Translations under genes and position numbers: made by a program
Source of the DNA: Trichinella spiralis
Taxonomy: Eukaryota; Nematoda; Enoplea; Trichinellida; Trichinellidae
Direction: 5' to 3'
Length of the DNA: 64,000 nucleotides
NCBI GenBank assembly: GCA_000181795.3
Contig: CM012955.1
Span: 4,843,741-4,907,740, forward strand
Notes under the pieces: generated by a model
Seen by the model: the letters and a program-made list of their open reading frames with translations, nothing else
Database searches by the model: none
What the model was told of the DNA's origin: nothing
Part shown: positions 1-17,853 of the stretch, piece by piece
Numbering within the stretch: the first letter of the stretch is position 1
How the letters are laid out: each line of letters begins with the position of its first letter

Positions 1-2936
1 CTCATGTTCTAAGTAAAAAATACCACTTTCATGCTTTCCCACTTTCATCAGTGGATTATCTCTATCCATATTGCTGTTTCAAATCTATCCAAAAGATCCT
101 GTGCTCAGTGTGGTTCTAAGCATGCAGTTTCCATATAGATCATGACCTCCTAAAGGATAACATTTTTGATAACTTCGTTGTACCTTTGATCAAGGTGCTG
201 AAATCGTTAACATCGAATAATTTCAAATAGCTACAGGTTGAAATGTTCCTTCACTCATTTATTTCATCAATTTGTTAATCAATTTCAGGGTAAATAATGA
301 ATGGAAGGCACGGTATGCAGAAGACTCTCATAGGCATCATAAATAATATCACTCATTATTTTCATCATGTGAGAAATATTTTTTCTGGAAAACAAAACAC
401 CAGGAACTTAGCGGAAATAGAACAAAAAGTACCCTTCACACCATTAAATGCTGAAATTTGACAAAGCACTAGCTTACATTTCAAGTAAACCTCATCCCCT
501 TCTACTACACCAGGTTGATCGTTTCCATAAGATGCATAATTATGGCACCAAGGAAAAAAAAACTCATATCACTAATGATAGATACAGTTATAAATAACCC
601 AAACGCAAGTGTGCGCACATAAATACATATATACAAATAAATATAAAAATGATTTATACCAATGCAACTACTATGAAAAGGAAGTAAGCATAGAGGAACT
701 TCCAATTTTCAAGCTAATACCTGAGTTTCAGATGAAAAGTACTGTGAAATTCGGTTGCTAATGGATACTGCTCCTAACTGTTATATTTTCCGTCAACCAA
801 GGTGTTAGATGTTTGAACACATAATGTATAAAGCAAAGCACGGCATTCAACAGCACATCGTCAAAACAGCTCAGTAAAGAATACTCTCAAGAGTAAACTT
901 ATATACCAAATAAATGAAAAGTTTAAATGGCAAAAACGGTTAGTTCAACATTATACAAAAAATATTTTTTCATGAAATGTAACAATTGAAATGAAAACGC
1001 ATTATAAACCATTAAATTGAAATCACAATTTAATTTTATAAAGTAACATTAATAATAACGATGATAATAATCATCACTACAAGCATGTTGCTGCTGCTAC
1101 GCATTACATTTAACTATTATTCCACTTTTTATTATTTCTTTTGAATACATAGCACGAATGCAACATAAAACTGACATCAGACAAACGATAGTAGAAAACG
1201 ACACCAGGTAGGCACTCGGGAATAAGCGAAAAGCGTTGACCTGTAAACGAGCTGGGAAAATTGACGAGTAGAAAGCGCACGTGTTTATTTTTAAAAGTTG
1301 TAAAGCTTCATGCTGCAAATTTTATACAATTCATACTATAAAAAATGTGATAAACGCAGCATACTCTTTCTTTTTTCATCATAAACAAACTTACGCAATA
1401 GTAACACTATTTCCAGGGGACTGCCTTCATGAACACGGGGAATGAAGAAATTTCGTTCTGACGCGCTATTGAAGCGTGAAATCAGATTCAAATAAAACTA
1501 CTTATCATGAGCTCAAGCAAGGCAACCAAGCGTGAAAACCTCACAAAAACAACATCTAGAAACAAATTAACAGAGTCGAAACTAACAACAAGCAACAAAT
1601 AACTAAAAAACAACCACTATTATACCATTCATATTATGTCACCTTATTGCTTGTTTTACAATTAAGAAAGCTAAAATTAAAAGTGCCAAAAGAGACGCAG
1701 CCGCTCTAACTGCAAATTCAGACGAAATGCATGTAAGAATGTCATCATCATCAGGACAAATATAACAAACAATGCAACGTTTGGAAGAACCGATTTGCGA
1801 AGATTAAAAAATTTGACTACAAATGAAAAACACTCCTTACATATAACGTTACAAAAACTGGACATTAAGTAAACATGTGTAGCATATCAAGCCTTTTGAG
1901 AAAGCATGATTTGATATGAGCAAGAGAGATGCAAAAAAAATTCAAAATAATTCTCTCGTTTAAAAGTTAACAGTTGAATGCAAACCAAAACAATTTACCC
2001 AAGAATTTGATTCAGTTAATGAGATTCAAAAACACACTACAATAAATATTACTGTGAATTTGCAGTACAATCGTATTTTTTAAATGTCTAATAATAACCT
2101 TTGGAAAATGAAAATAATTAGAATTTTTTAATAATTAATAAATAAATTCATCGCTAAATAATCAGAAAAATATCCACCACTGAATAACAATTAACAAAAT
2201 TAAAAAAAATAACTTTAATATGTTATTAAAATCAATTAACTTAAAAAATTATTTTGAATTGCTGAACATTCTCCTCGATCGGTCATTTTTCAGTTATCTT
2301 AGGGTTTAGTTCAATCCAAGAAAATCAATACATTTTCTTATTTTCACTGAGATTTCGACTACCGTACTTTCTCACGGCCAAGTGTATATTACATACATTA
2401 CATATTATATTACATACATGTTACTTAATGTTATGTGAATAAATTGAAAATTAATTAAAATTTTAAATTAATTAACGGTTTCATAAAACAAAAGCATAAT
2501 AATTTTTTACATAAATAAATAACATGAAGATTTGAAATGAACATAATCATAAAATATTTAAATGCACAATTCACTATGAAATTAAACTTTAAAAATATAT
2601 GAAAGTAACTAGTTGTATAAATGCTATTTATTTTCAAAAATTAAAAAAGCACCGAATATATAAAATAAAATCTTGACCCCTGTCACCTCATTTTTAATAT
2701 ATTTACGGTAGTGCCCTTCGCTGTTTACAGTAATTAGCTCTTGTTTATCATTTGGCTTGCCGTGGACAGCGTTGATAGGTGGTTTTCATATACGTTGATC
2801 TATTTCAGACTGTTCTGTATATTATATCACTGCATGCTATTTTTTAATACTTTAAATGTTTTAAGTATATTTTAGATCAAAACTTTTACTTACCTGCGAT
2901 TTCTGCTGGTTGAAATGAAGATTTCTTCTCCTTACT
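1..2936. other. AT-rich non-coding stretch, no gene recognised
   Basis: Only short open frames rich in Phe, Ile, Leu and Lys occur here, on both strands, with no splice-consistent joins or recognisable domains. Nothing beyond low-complexity A/T tracts is seen. The right end probably contains the outron or 5' flank of the small gene starting at 2980. Confidence 0.6.
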
Positions 2937-2979
2937 TTTTTAGGCTTGAGAGTTTGCGAAGTAACTTCTCGAACGAAAT

Positions 2980-3399
2980 ATGAAGTTCACTTTTTTCGTT
3001 ATTTGTCTTGGACTCTCCGCAGCTTGCAACTGCTCTTTAGAAGAAGTGGCTTCACAGAAAGTGGTAGACGAGCTTGGTCGTCCTGTCGTACCTGCATATC
3101 TGGGCCACTACATTTTTGTGGCTCTTTTATTCTGTTATTTTACAACGTTGATTATGAAAACATTTCTCGATGTGATTGAACTCTACGGGGATGATCTGAA
3201 CCGATATCCCACACCACCTATCGCAGTTCTTCCACGATATGAATATGAAATAAGTGATGATAGTGATGACGGACGTCCGACCTCGTTCGTTGAATTCCGA
3301 AGTAAGCACAGAATTTCTTATGTTGCTGTATGTCAACAAGGTACTAGAGCCTTGTTTCATAAAAATTTCCAGATAATACTGTATAGCAGCGTAAACTGA
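2980..3399 (+). CDS. Small predicted signal-peptide/transmembrane protein of unknown function
   Basis: The ATG at 2980 lies 37 bases after a polypyrimidine-AG at 2935-2943, which looks like a cis or trans splice acceptor. The product begins with a signal-peptide-like segment (residues 1-17, ending near AACNCS). A hydrophobic segment at about residues 44-62 (HYIFVALLFCYFTTLIM) looks like a membrane span. An acidic tail follows with the cluster DDSDD. A good donor (A|GTAAGC) at 3301/3302 could be joined to the acceptor ending at 3551; that splice would end the protein at FRN and a stop at 3554-3556 instead of reading to 3399. An AATAAA motif near 3695 fits a 3' end. I do not recognise the family. 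The architecture suggests a single-pass type I membrane protein with a short cytoplasmic tail. Confidence 0.45.
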   Translation: MKFTFFVICLGLSAACNCSLEEVASQKVVDELGRPVVPAYLGHYIFVALLFCYFTTLIMKTFLDVIELYGDDLNRYPTPPIAVLPRYEYEISDDSDDGRPTSFVEFRSKHRISYVAVCQQGTRALFHKNFQIILYSSVN

Positions 3400-3719
3400 G
3401 TTGCCCACGTAAACTGTTAACAGCTTTTTTGGTTGCTTCCTTTGAAAATGAGTTAAACTTCGGCACCATAAATTGTTATTCCAAGTCACAATTAGCAATT
3501 GCTTCACTGCATTGTTGTAACAAAGCTTTGTAACTGAATTATTGATTTTAGACTAAGATTCTTAAAGTCGGATGATCCGTAGAAGAAGGACCGAAGCTAA
3601 AGTGCAATTAATTCTAGATTTACGTCGAAATACTTAGATAATATTCTTTTTACATTATTAATTTGCTTCGGTTTTGGGATTGGTGATGGTGTTGAATAAA
3701 ATATGATAAAAGATTGTAG

Positions 3720-5630
3720 TTTGACTTTAATGAAAAGAACAATTCATTTTTCTGCTAACTGGGTCAGATGTTGAAACGCTCAGATAGTAGTGCTGAAATC
3801 TCTAGATTTTATTGATTTTCTCCCATGCTTTTACAAATGCTACTGCTTTTGGCAGCTTACCGTTAGCCCATTATATTCTGAAGAGCAGTTATTTTTCTAG
3901 TGTAGTAAACTGAATATGAATGAATAAAATATACTTTCATTTTTCACCACATTTCATTAGCATCTAGCAGTTTTTTAAACCAAGCTGCGTAAGTGATTGA
4001 GCAATTCTGATTTGAGTACATTCATTTCCCAAACATTTTCTGTAATTGTAAGTTATCATTATCAAACACATACTTTTCTCTTTTCGACGTGATGTGGATG
4101 TGCAGTAAAAATTTGCATTGCAGCAGCATAGTTTTTAATTCATGAACTTTGGAAAATTACAGAAAATCCACCATTACAGAACATACATCAGCAGTACAGT
4201 TAATGCTGAAGAAAATTTATTCTACACTGATATATATTCATTGGTTTCTTCATTCCATTGCTGTGCTAGCCAATCACTAGCAATGATGCAACGTCAGGTA
4301 CAAATTCTTCAGAAAAATATGTTAATGCATGGAGCAAAAGTGAAATGCACTCTTAATTAGAAATTAATTTTTCTCAGCAGAGAAGAACACCAATCCAGAA
4401 ATTTCTGAAAGAACCAATTTTCTCAATGAAAGTGGGTACACCAAATAATTTTGATTAATCTTTAGAAATAATTACCAGATTGAAAATTGCACAGTTACCT
4501 ATCGACCAAACCTAAACAATGTAGAAAAACAGCGTAGCAAAAATGCACTCAATTGAAAAAAAGGAAAATGCTAGGAGAAGCCGAGCATTATCTGTTTGTG
4601 AAAAAAAACTGCCACACGTTCCAATGATTGTCAAAATTTAGAAAGAAATAAAGATTCAAAAGCAACATGTTATTATAATAAAGTGACAGACAGAAAAGCC
4701 GTTCTTGTAAAAAAAATGCATAACAAAACAAATACACACTTATAAAATGAAAGCATATATATGTATATGTACGTAAATTGACGTACAGAAAACGTATAAA
4801 AAAGATCTATTTATGTGTGTAATAAAACAGAACCGGGATGATCAATAAATATGAGAAAATCACCGAAGCGCACTTTGGGGAATTAAGTAATAGCAAATAA
4901 TAACTAGTGGTTAACACTGTTTCGATGAGGAAAAAATGATAATTGGTGTATTACGATTCATGAAATATTAAATCAAACCCTAGAGAAGCCACACCGTGAC
5001 AAAAAAAAACCAGCAAATAATCAGTTTTAGCCAAGAAAAAGTTCTTTCCGTCGTCGTCTTTGAAAATTAATGAATACATGCGACAAAGCAAATTAAGAGA
5101 TAGAGAAAATGAATAAACATAGTTCGTACTTAGCATTCCAAAAAAGATATTCATACATTGTTCACAAATCTAATTATGAAGTTGAAATGTGAACCAGAAA
5201 CTAGAAATATCACGACCATACACACGCACATCCAGCTTTACATAAATCAAACTGAATCAAAATGAAGAACTGAAAATGAGCAGCAAAGCAGTGCACATTG
5301 ATGAATAAAAGAGCACTGCAAACAGTGCGAAACTGCCAAAGTACATCATATAAATTTCAAAGAAGGAAAAACGCTTCTCTGATCAGGCTAACATGGTTGC
5401 AAAAAGAAACCAGCAACAATAATAGTCATAATAATTTTTAGAGACGCCAAATCACAGGTTATCCATTGCTACCACTTTATGACAACTGGATAAAACTGAA
5501 AGAAGAAAAAAAGATTAGAAAATTATTAAAACAACATCAAAATAACTTTGCTCATTATAGTTGAAGACAACTGAGCAGAATAAAAATCCCACATACGCGA
5601 TATGTCACCATCGATTGAAAATGTTTCCAT
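3720..5630. other. Non-coding spacer and probable CTCF 3' UTR
   Basis: No supported gene. The right part (about 5.0-5.63 kb) lies downstream of the CTCF stop codon on the minus strand and is most simply its 3' UTR. The ORF at 4142-4360 has no homology signal or splice context. Confidence 0.5.
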
Positions 5631-7677
5631 TTAACAAGGACCGGACCAACCGACGATCGGTTTCCCATTACCATCATGCTGTTGTTTTCCATTCTTAGGA
5701 TCGTAGTCTGAAAACTGCGCCATACCCTGCTGAAGCAACGCCGATGCAACACCGCCAGTGGTGCTACTTGTTGCTTGTGCTGCGCATTTCAATTCGGTTA
5801 TGCTGCCGTGGAGCGTGTCGATTCTTCCACCGCCAAGGGAGCCAATCTGGTTCATCCCTACTAGTACGATTTCCCCCATTTCATTCTTTATTTCTTGCTC
5901 AAGCTTTTCTGAATGCAACAATGACGATGACGAAGACGACGCTCCAAACGATTCTGAAAATCGAATGGCAGCCGACTGTCCCTTATCATCCATATCGTAC
6001 AACTCATCAATATCTTCATCCAAATGTTCTGCTTTGACGACACATGTTACGAGATGATCGTCGACGTTTCTGTTCATCACCAATGACTGAGCGGCCGCCG
6101 ATGCTGCCTGCAGATCATGTACACTTTCCACCTGCTGATGATGACTTCCAACATTCGCTTGCGTTGCATATCGTTCACCATTACTCTTATCCTTATTATC
6201 ATTATTGTTCTTAGTCTTTTTCTTCTTATTATTACTCTTACTTGTAGTGTTGTTATTATTACTGTCCTGGTTAATACAACCTTCAACACTGACATGCAAC
6301 AAATTAGCTGACGAATTAGGCGAAGTGGAAGAAAACGACGACGATGAAGATGCAGATGCAACTGATACACCTGATGTGGACGGTGAAGCCAAATTATCGT
6401 TCAACTGATTAGCAGCAGCATGAGTCGATTCGACGTGGCGTTTCAGCAGAGAAACTTGCTTGAAGCTTAAGTTGCAGTCGACGCATTTGTATGGTTTATC
6501 ACTGTGGTGGAGTAATGTGTGCGCTTCCAAATGACGCTGTGCCATTGCTGAATACGGGCACAAATGACACTGGTAACAGCGCTCACCGTCATGCTCTTTG
6601 CAATGCAGTTTGAACGTGTAACGATCAGTAAATGTTCTGTCGCATTTTTTGCATTTAATCGGTGCCGAAGCTGTATGCAATTTTTGCACATGAATTCTCA
6701 GGTCAGTTTTGCGTCCACAGGACGATGGGCAAAATTTGCACTGAAACACCGGTCTAGAGCCGGAATGGATCAGCTTGTGCGCCTTGAGCGAGTTGCTCTG
6801 AGTGAACCGCTGATTGCACACCTCGCACTGGTATGGCTTTTCGCCTGTATGCACTCTGAGGTGTCTTTTCAACTTGTATGTATCTGGACTTGCATAGCTG
6901 CAGTGTGGACAATGGTAAGGTCGTTCACCAGTGTGCGATCTGATGTGCCTTTTCAATTTGCTCAGCTCAACCGAAGCGTAACTGCACTCAGTGCATTTGT
7001 GCGGCTTCTCCAACGTGTGCTTGTAGCGAATATGGCGGATCAATTCGCCGCTCGTCGTGAATGCCAGCTCACATCCTTTGCATTGGTGCGGCCGGGTGCC
7101 TGTGTGCGTGTTGATGTGATTTTGCAACGAGCTGTTTGTTTTGAAACAGCGCTCGCACACTGTGCACTTGAACGGTCGCTCTTCAGAGTGGCTTTTCATA
7201 TGTCTGAGCAGCAAATAGCGCTTGTGATTGGTGTATGGACAAAATTCACACTGGTAAACCATCGACTCGCAGTTACCCTTCGGTGCTACATCAGCGCGAC
7301 AGACCGGTCCATCTCGGGAACCACTGGCCTGGGGTACGCGAACACATTTCGTCAATATTGGTTGACCACGTCCGATATTGGCCAATTTTGTAGGCGACGA
7401 TTCTGGTGCCACCGCGCTTGTGGCAACGGCTGCGGTTGGCTGATGGTTCACAACCATTGGTTGTGATTGCTGAAGCTGCTGAGGTTGCGGCTGGGGTTGA
7501 GGTTGATGTTGAAGCTGCTGCTGCTGCTGCGGCTGTTGCTGCTGATGTTGTTGCTGTTGTTGCTGAAGTTGTTGCTGTTGTTGTTGTTGTTGTTGTTGCT
7601 GCTGCTGATGTTGTTGCTGTTGTTGCTGATGTTGTTGCTGTTGTCGCTGTTGTTGTTGTTGTTGTTGCTGTTGTTGT

Positions 7678-7712
<35 letters not shown>

Positions 7713-10513
7713 AAGTAGCTGATGGTGATGCTGATTACTCAAACCACCAGCTGCAACAGTTGGCACCGCAAACACGGTACCAGTTTCAGAAGTCACGGCT
7801 CCGGCGGAACCTTCCAAATAAAATACAGTTTTCGGATGCGCGGCTACGGTATTCGAAATCGCTGGCTGACAGCTAGCTGCAAAATTCATTGCGTTGATTA
7901 CCACTGCTTGCGGTGGGAGCGCAGGGCCACAATTTTGCTTCATTTGATCAATCAACGAACCGGCGACAGCCTGCGACATCTGCTGCTGTTGCTGGTGCTG
8001 TTGCTGCTGCTGCAGTTGTTGCTGTTGCAGTTGATGATGTTGTGGATTATCGGTTTGATTGCTGATCAGTACAATAATTGTAGGCGACGCAGCGGCAGTA
8101 ACAGTAGCTGAAGATGCCATATTGGATTGAACGTTCATTTGTTCCATCGCTGTTCCAAACTCATGCATATTCGTCGGAAAAGCGACATTCATCCCTGCAA
8201 TGCGCATTTCTACATTTCCATCTGGAAGCAGGGTCGGCAGAATGGGAAGTAAAATCGTGTTGCCGGGTTGCAAGCTGGAAGTATCCGTTTGACTCAACGG
8301 GATAAGTACCTGAAAAACCAATAACAATAATATGCTATTATTAATTTTTCAATTTTAATTATCAGATTTCTTCAAGAAAAAAGCTACTCTAAAGCACACG
8401 CCGCAAAATATAACCTTTTCCCTTTTTATTCAAGCAAATTCATTCTGAGCATAAAAAATATTAATGAAATAAGCAAATATAATTCAATCACCTTAATAAA
8501 TTGGTAATTGCATTATTAAACACAAATACTGCAACTCAGGGAAAATTATTCAAATCTTCCAATTTAATAAAAGTAGTATAAAATAACATTTCAATTCTAC
8601 AAAACTAAACCTTCAACTATTTTTAAATGCAAATGCAAAAACTAAAGTCTTCTTAAATGAGCTTAAATTCTAAATAATTCAATGAAATCTTTATTGCTAT
8701 CCGAACAGAAGCAGCAATACATATCACAACTTTGAAAACAGGCCGCATACTGGAAGGAAATTATGAGTGACTACTATACATATACATATACATATACATA
8801 TATATATCTTTGCAACTTAAACTCCATGAATACATAATGCAACATTTTGAATAACCAACCATTTCCAACTGCAGCTAAACTAAAGGAAAAGAATTTCTAA
8901 CTGACAAGCCATGAGAACGAATAAACGAATAAAGTACCAGTACTTATCTATCGAACAAAAGAAGCTACTCCACATTGCATACTTTGCATCGAGCGAATAA
9001 TGAACGCTGCTATCAAGGCATTTAACAACAGTGAATTTATTCTGAATCAATTTTCGTATATTTATTTTCTTAGCAGAGCGCCATTCCTAGTACAAAATTG
9101 TCACTCCCACAAACAGACTGTAGTAAGCAGCTAGTTTCAGTGACAACAACGAAACATTTTCAGATAAGAAAACATTTAAATAAGCATCAGCAACATTCAG
9201 TATTGTTATTACCCTCTCCCTCCAGTCATTTGTTATGAAAAAAATCATAAAGTAATCAATAAATAATATTTATTGATTATTTTAATAAAAAAAAGTGAAA
9301 CGTTAACAGTAAAATGTAGCTAACGTTTTCAGAATATAAAAAAGCGAATACGTAAAAATTCATTAACGGCACTTGTTAATTTGAAATTAATCACATCCAT
9401 CAATAAATAATCAATTAAAAAATTAACTTTTTATGAAATTTCAAAAAGTTACACATATAAAAAACTGATTTATATAACCAAGTTTAACACACTTATAAAA
9501 AACTATCCGCTCACTCATCATGCTTTTTATCATATCATTTTTAACATTACTCGAATGAATTTATAAAACAACCAACTTTCACCCTAACAACGTACCAAAT
9601 TACAAAATCTTAAACTATTTATCGCTTTTTATTGTTTGTTTAATTATTGCTTTTTACTGTTCGCTTAATTATTGCTTTTTAAAAAGTGAACGGAATTTAT
9701 TTATGTTTTAATTAGCTGCTATTAAAATTTTACATTTAGCGCATGCGGCGGATTATCCAGAAATAATGTCGCAGCGCAATAAATTCCATAATAAAGAATG
9801 TGCCTGCATTTAAACAATCATGCGCTAGCCTAACACTCGATGTACAGTCGAAAAAGCAACAATGCAACAACGTCATTCTACTGTAGTTTCGACCTTGAAT
9901 TTCTATACAAATTGCTTCAACCATACTACAGTACACCAGCAAATAAATGAAATTGTTGAAAATTATTTTTCCATCTGTTTTGAATTTTTAATAAATAAAT
10001 GAATAAAATTACGAACCTGTTGGGCGGAAATTGTCGAGGATGTAGTTGCACCGACCGGATGAGCTGCGTTAATGGGCTTGTTTTCATACGGGCCAGAGAT
10101 TAGCTGAGTGGTCGCAGGCGTGTTGTGTGATTCAACTTTCAGATCGGTCACATAGCGGGGACCAGTGGCCGTGTCATGCTGCATCAATTGCAGACCGGCT
10201 TGCGAGTGGTCGTAAGACTGATATTCTGCTCCGGGCTTGGTCTCGTGTACTGTCAAGGCGTCCTCGTAGGCAGAAGACCGAGCGAGCTTGGGCGCCGGAG
10301 CGTCGGCGCCGGCGACGTCGACCACCAGCGCCGAAGAGCCGTAGCCGACTGCGTCGTGCCCGGCGGCGGCCATCGGCGCGCGCGTGGGCGTAACCGACGC
10401 CGGATGGGCGCTGTGCTGCAATGTGACCGCCGCCGCTTCTTCTTCTAACTCGCGGCCGAAGCTTTCGAAATAATCTTGCAGGGCGAAAAAAGGCGATCGC
10501 GCCGTTGAACTCT
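5631..10513 (-). CDS. CTCF: CTCF-type zinc-finger chromatin insulator protein with polyglutamine tract
   Basis: CTCF is a nuclear DNA-binding protein that organises chromatin loops and insulators. Two coding exons are joined in phase: 10513-10017 (donor CAG|GTTCGT) and 8309-5631 (acceptor TTTTTCAG). The second contributes 892 residues. Its first 350 residues are Gln-rich with a long CAG/CAA tract. Ten C2H2 fingers then follow at about 7253-6425. Fingers 4-5 (SYASVELSKLKRHIRSH and SYASPDTYKLKRH) are nearly those of vertebrate CTCF, and finger 3 has the CTCF pattern TSGELIRHIRYKH. After finger 10 (CVDCNLSFKQ) the protein passes into a Ser/Asn/Lys-rich tail, so the usual finger 11 is absent. The N-terminal exon is GC-rich and Ala/Pro-rich. 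It opens at an acceptor at 10513; the initiating ATG is not fixed, being either further 5' or the in-frame Met in RAPMAAAGH. Confidence 0.88.
7503..7712 (-). repeat. CAG/CAA polyglutamine-coding repeat in CTCF
   Basis: On the plus strand this is a run of CTG/TTG triplets with scattered GATG, GAAG and CGG interruptions. Read on the minus strand it encodes long Gln runs broken by His, Leu and Arg. A second, shorter tract lies at about 7977-8037. Mixed CAG/CAA codon use marks it as coding rather than a pure microsatellite. It also produces spurious poly-Leu, poly-Val and poly-Ala frames on the plus strand. Confidence 0.9.
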
Positions 10514-11062
10514 CTGCAAAAAGTTTCAAGATAAAAAAATAATTCACAACAGAGTTCAAAATTCTTCAATAATGAACAGAAAAGAAAAAATAACAAAAAC
10601 AGTGGGAAATTTCTCTCGGCTTGACGGAATAGCAAACAGAACTGGGGGAAAAAACGAGTGCATCCGTGTGGGAAGAACAAGCAAGCGGAACGTCCAACGG
10701 CAAACTTAACTGGATCGATGATAGAATCCGACCCGCTGCCGTACGAAACTAATCAATAATAATCAGTGGAAAACTGGCATTTACGAACACAAAGTTTCAT
10801 CGAAGCTTTTCTGACTTGGCATTTTAAATCTTCAAAAAAATAAAAATTTTTGTTCTCCTTCTGGCTATGGAAAAGTTGTAAAAGAAAGTGGAAAAAAAAT
10901 CAAAATACGTGCAAAACAAAAAAGGCAAATCGAATATGTGAAAAAATACAAAGGGAAGACGGCAACCGATTTCACCAGTACGGCAAAATGTCCAGTCGGA
11001 TGTAATACTTTGACCAGAAGAAAGTGAAAAAAGTTACAATGCAACGTATGCTTCACATTTAC

Positions 11063-11239
11063 GCACCGGATAGGCGATTGGCCGTCGGGACGCAGTGACC
11101 TAGTGGTGATTCGGCTTGGTTGGCGACCGCTGGCGTCGATGATGACGACGGCGACAGGCGATCGTCCACTGGAGGGCGTGCAAGGCTTGGTCGCTCCAGT
11201 GTCAAGTCGGGACAACAGCGACGCTGTGCTCGTCAGCAC
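11063..11239 (-). other. CTCF: Candidate 5' exon (probably untranslated) of the CTCF gene
   Basis: A GC-richer block on the same strand as CTCF ends in good donors (GGTGC|GTAAAT at 11063/11062, or CCG|GTGCGT). It has an open frame starting with an ATG at 11239. Neither donor joins the 10513 acceptor in the CTCF reading frame, so the ATG at 11239 is unlikely to be the CTCF start. It may be a 5' UTR exon or an upstream ORF. Confidence 0.3.
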
Positions 11240-13064
11240 TCACTTACAGTAAGAACAGAACATGAGCATCTTTTGTATCACTTCCGGTTGAGTAAATTTT
11301 GCATAGGAAAGCTTATCACTTTTTTTTAGTTTTTCAACAAAATCTTTTTATAATTTTAACTTCATATTTATTATTTAACTGTATTTTCTGCTACTTTTTC
11401 AAGTGAACAATGTTGATTTAATCGAACAAAATACAGTACTCTAAGAGAAAGTGCAATCAACACCTTTTCTTTTACTATACAGCTTTCCTGCTTGTCAAAA
11501 AAATTTTAAACAGTAGCGTTCGTCAATATAAAGAAAAAAGCAACATAACTAAACAAATATAAATAATTATCTATATAATTTTATAAATACTGCATAAAAT
11601 TAGAGGGCTTACATCTATGAAAATTTTCATTCGCTTTTTTATGATGTTTTCAAAAGCCATTTCGCTATTTACTTGCTTTTCTCTGCAGATTTGAAAGTGT
11701 TTTTTAGTTCACACTTTAACCTAAAAATTGAACTAATGTTAATTGTTATGAATGCATACTTTTTTTATTATTTCTCGTTTATTTATTTTGTCTTTACGTG
11801 CAAAAACTTGAAGTGGAATTTCGTTGAATTTTATTTAAAAAAGCTAGATTATGAACATTTGACGTTCAAACTAACGATTAGACTAAAACGAAAATTCCAC
11901 ACGCAGCCCCTCTTTTCAGCCAGTTTTATATGGAGGCGTCAGACTAGCGCGTTCATGCTTGATTGATTAATCCCTTCAACCGTGAAGCACACAACAGACA
12001 TAATGTCGACAATTTTCCACTACTATAATTACATTTTATTTGCACATTTGTGCATTAAAACTGTTTATTAAATATCAGTGCTATTAAAAATGTAAATAAC
12101 CAAAAAGATTAATATGAAACATATTTTAACAAATTAGTAGAACTATTTCAACCCATTTTAATGCTAATATTATTGAATGTTGAATTTGTTTGAAAAGCGA
12201 CAGACAACAGCCTGGCACATAAATTTAATATGCGTGCTAGAGCATGCATCGTCTTCGACAAGCTTTGTTTGATTTGTTTGTTTATGATAATAACGCAATT
12301 TCATTTGAAATGTGCACGCAGTTATTCAATCAATTATTATAATTTTTCCTTTTCAAATAAAATAACTGAACAAATTCTCTGGATTTATTATAAACGTTGA
12401 TTACCAGCAACAGCTGCCAAGAATGCAAGCAATGCATAAATGGCAAGAACTGCACGATTAAACAGCTCTCCCAAGGACCGGATTACGTGGCAAAAACTTT
12501 CAAAATACACAAATTTCTCCCATAAAGAATAATAATGTTGCAGCAGAAATTTAAAAGTGCAAAACAGAACAAACTAGGGATAGTGAAATAGATAAACAAA
12601 GTGAATATAGTGCAATTTCACGCCATGCAAAAAGAAAAATCATAATAAATTAAGTCAAGACGAAAACAATACGTTTCGGAGAATTGATGACAATAAAAGA
12701 AAATAAAATCTTTAAAGAAATAATAAAATATCAAAACCAATTTGCAATAAGGCAAAAGTCATTACAGCGAAAGATCAGCTGCTCGATGAATACATATACT
12801 TTGCTGTTCAATGCTCCGGCATTATTATTGTAGTGTTGCATTTTCAGACATTAAAAAAACAGTCTTAATAATCGCGCTGACTGAAGCGACTTCGAATGAC
12901 TGAATGACATCCAACAGTTGGATATACTGAAGACAATCATTATCATGCATACCTATAAAAAGTGGGTGGAAGAAAAAAGAAAATGAGGGGGAAATTATTA
13001 CTGAACAAAGGGGAAGTTTGAAAATTTGTACATGAATGAATCAAGGTTTTGGTTGAATTAGAAG
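11240..13064. other. Intergenic, upstream flank of CTCF and 3' flank of the HECT ligase gene
   Basis: AT-rich; no exon chain with consistent splice phases was found on either strand. It probably contains the CTCF promoter and the 3' UTR of the HECT ligase. Confidence 0.5.

Positions 13065-17853
<4,789 letters not shown>

Noticed and set aside
6564-7466. 300-residue plus-strand open frame
   Set aside because: Antisense shadow of the CTCF zinc-finger exon; the minus-strand frame has ten clear C2H2 fingers.
7406-7876. Poly-Val/Ala and poly-Leu frames on the plus strand
   Set aside because: Frame-shifted readings of the CTG/TTG repeat that encodes polyglutamine on the minus strand.
10174-10680. 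Arg-rich 168-residue minus-strand frame
   Set aside because: Overlaps the CTCF exon in another frame; Arg richness comes from the GC-rich composition, and the first part is intronic low-complexity sequence.
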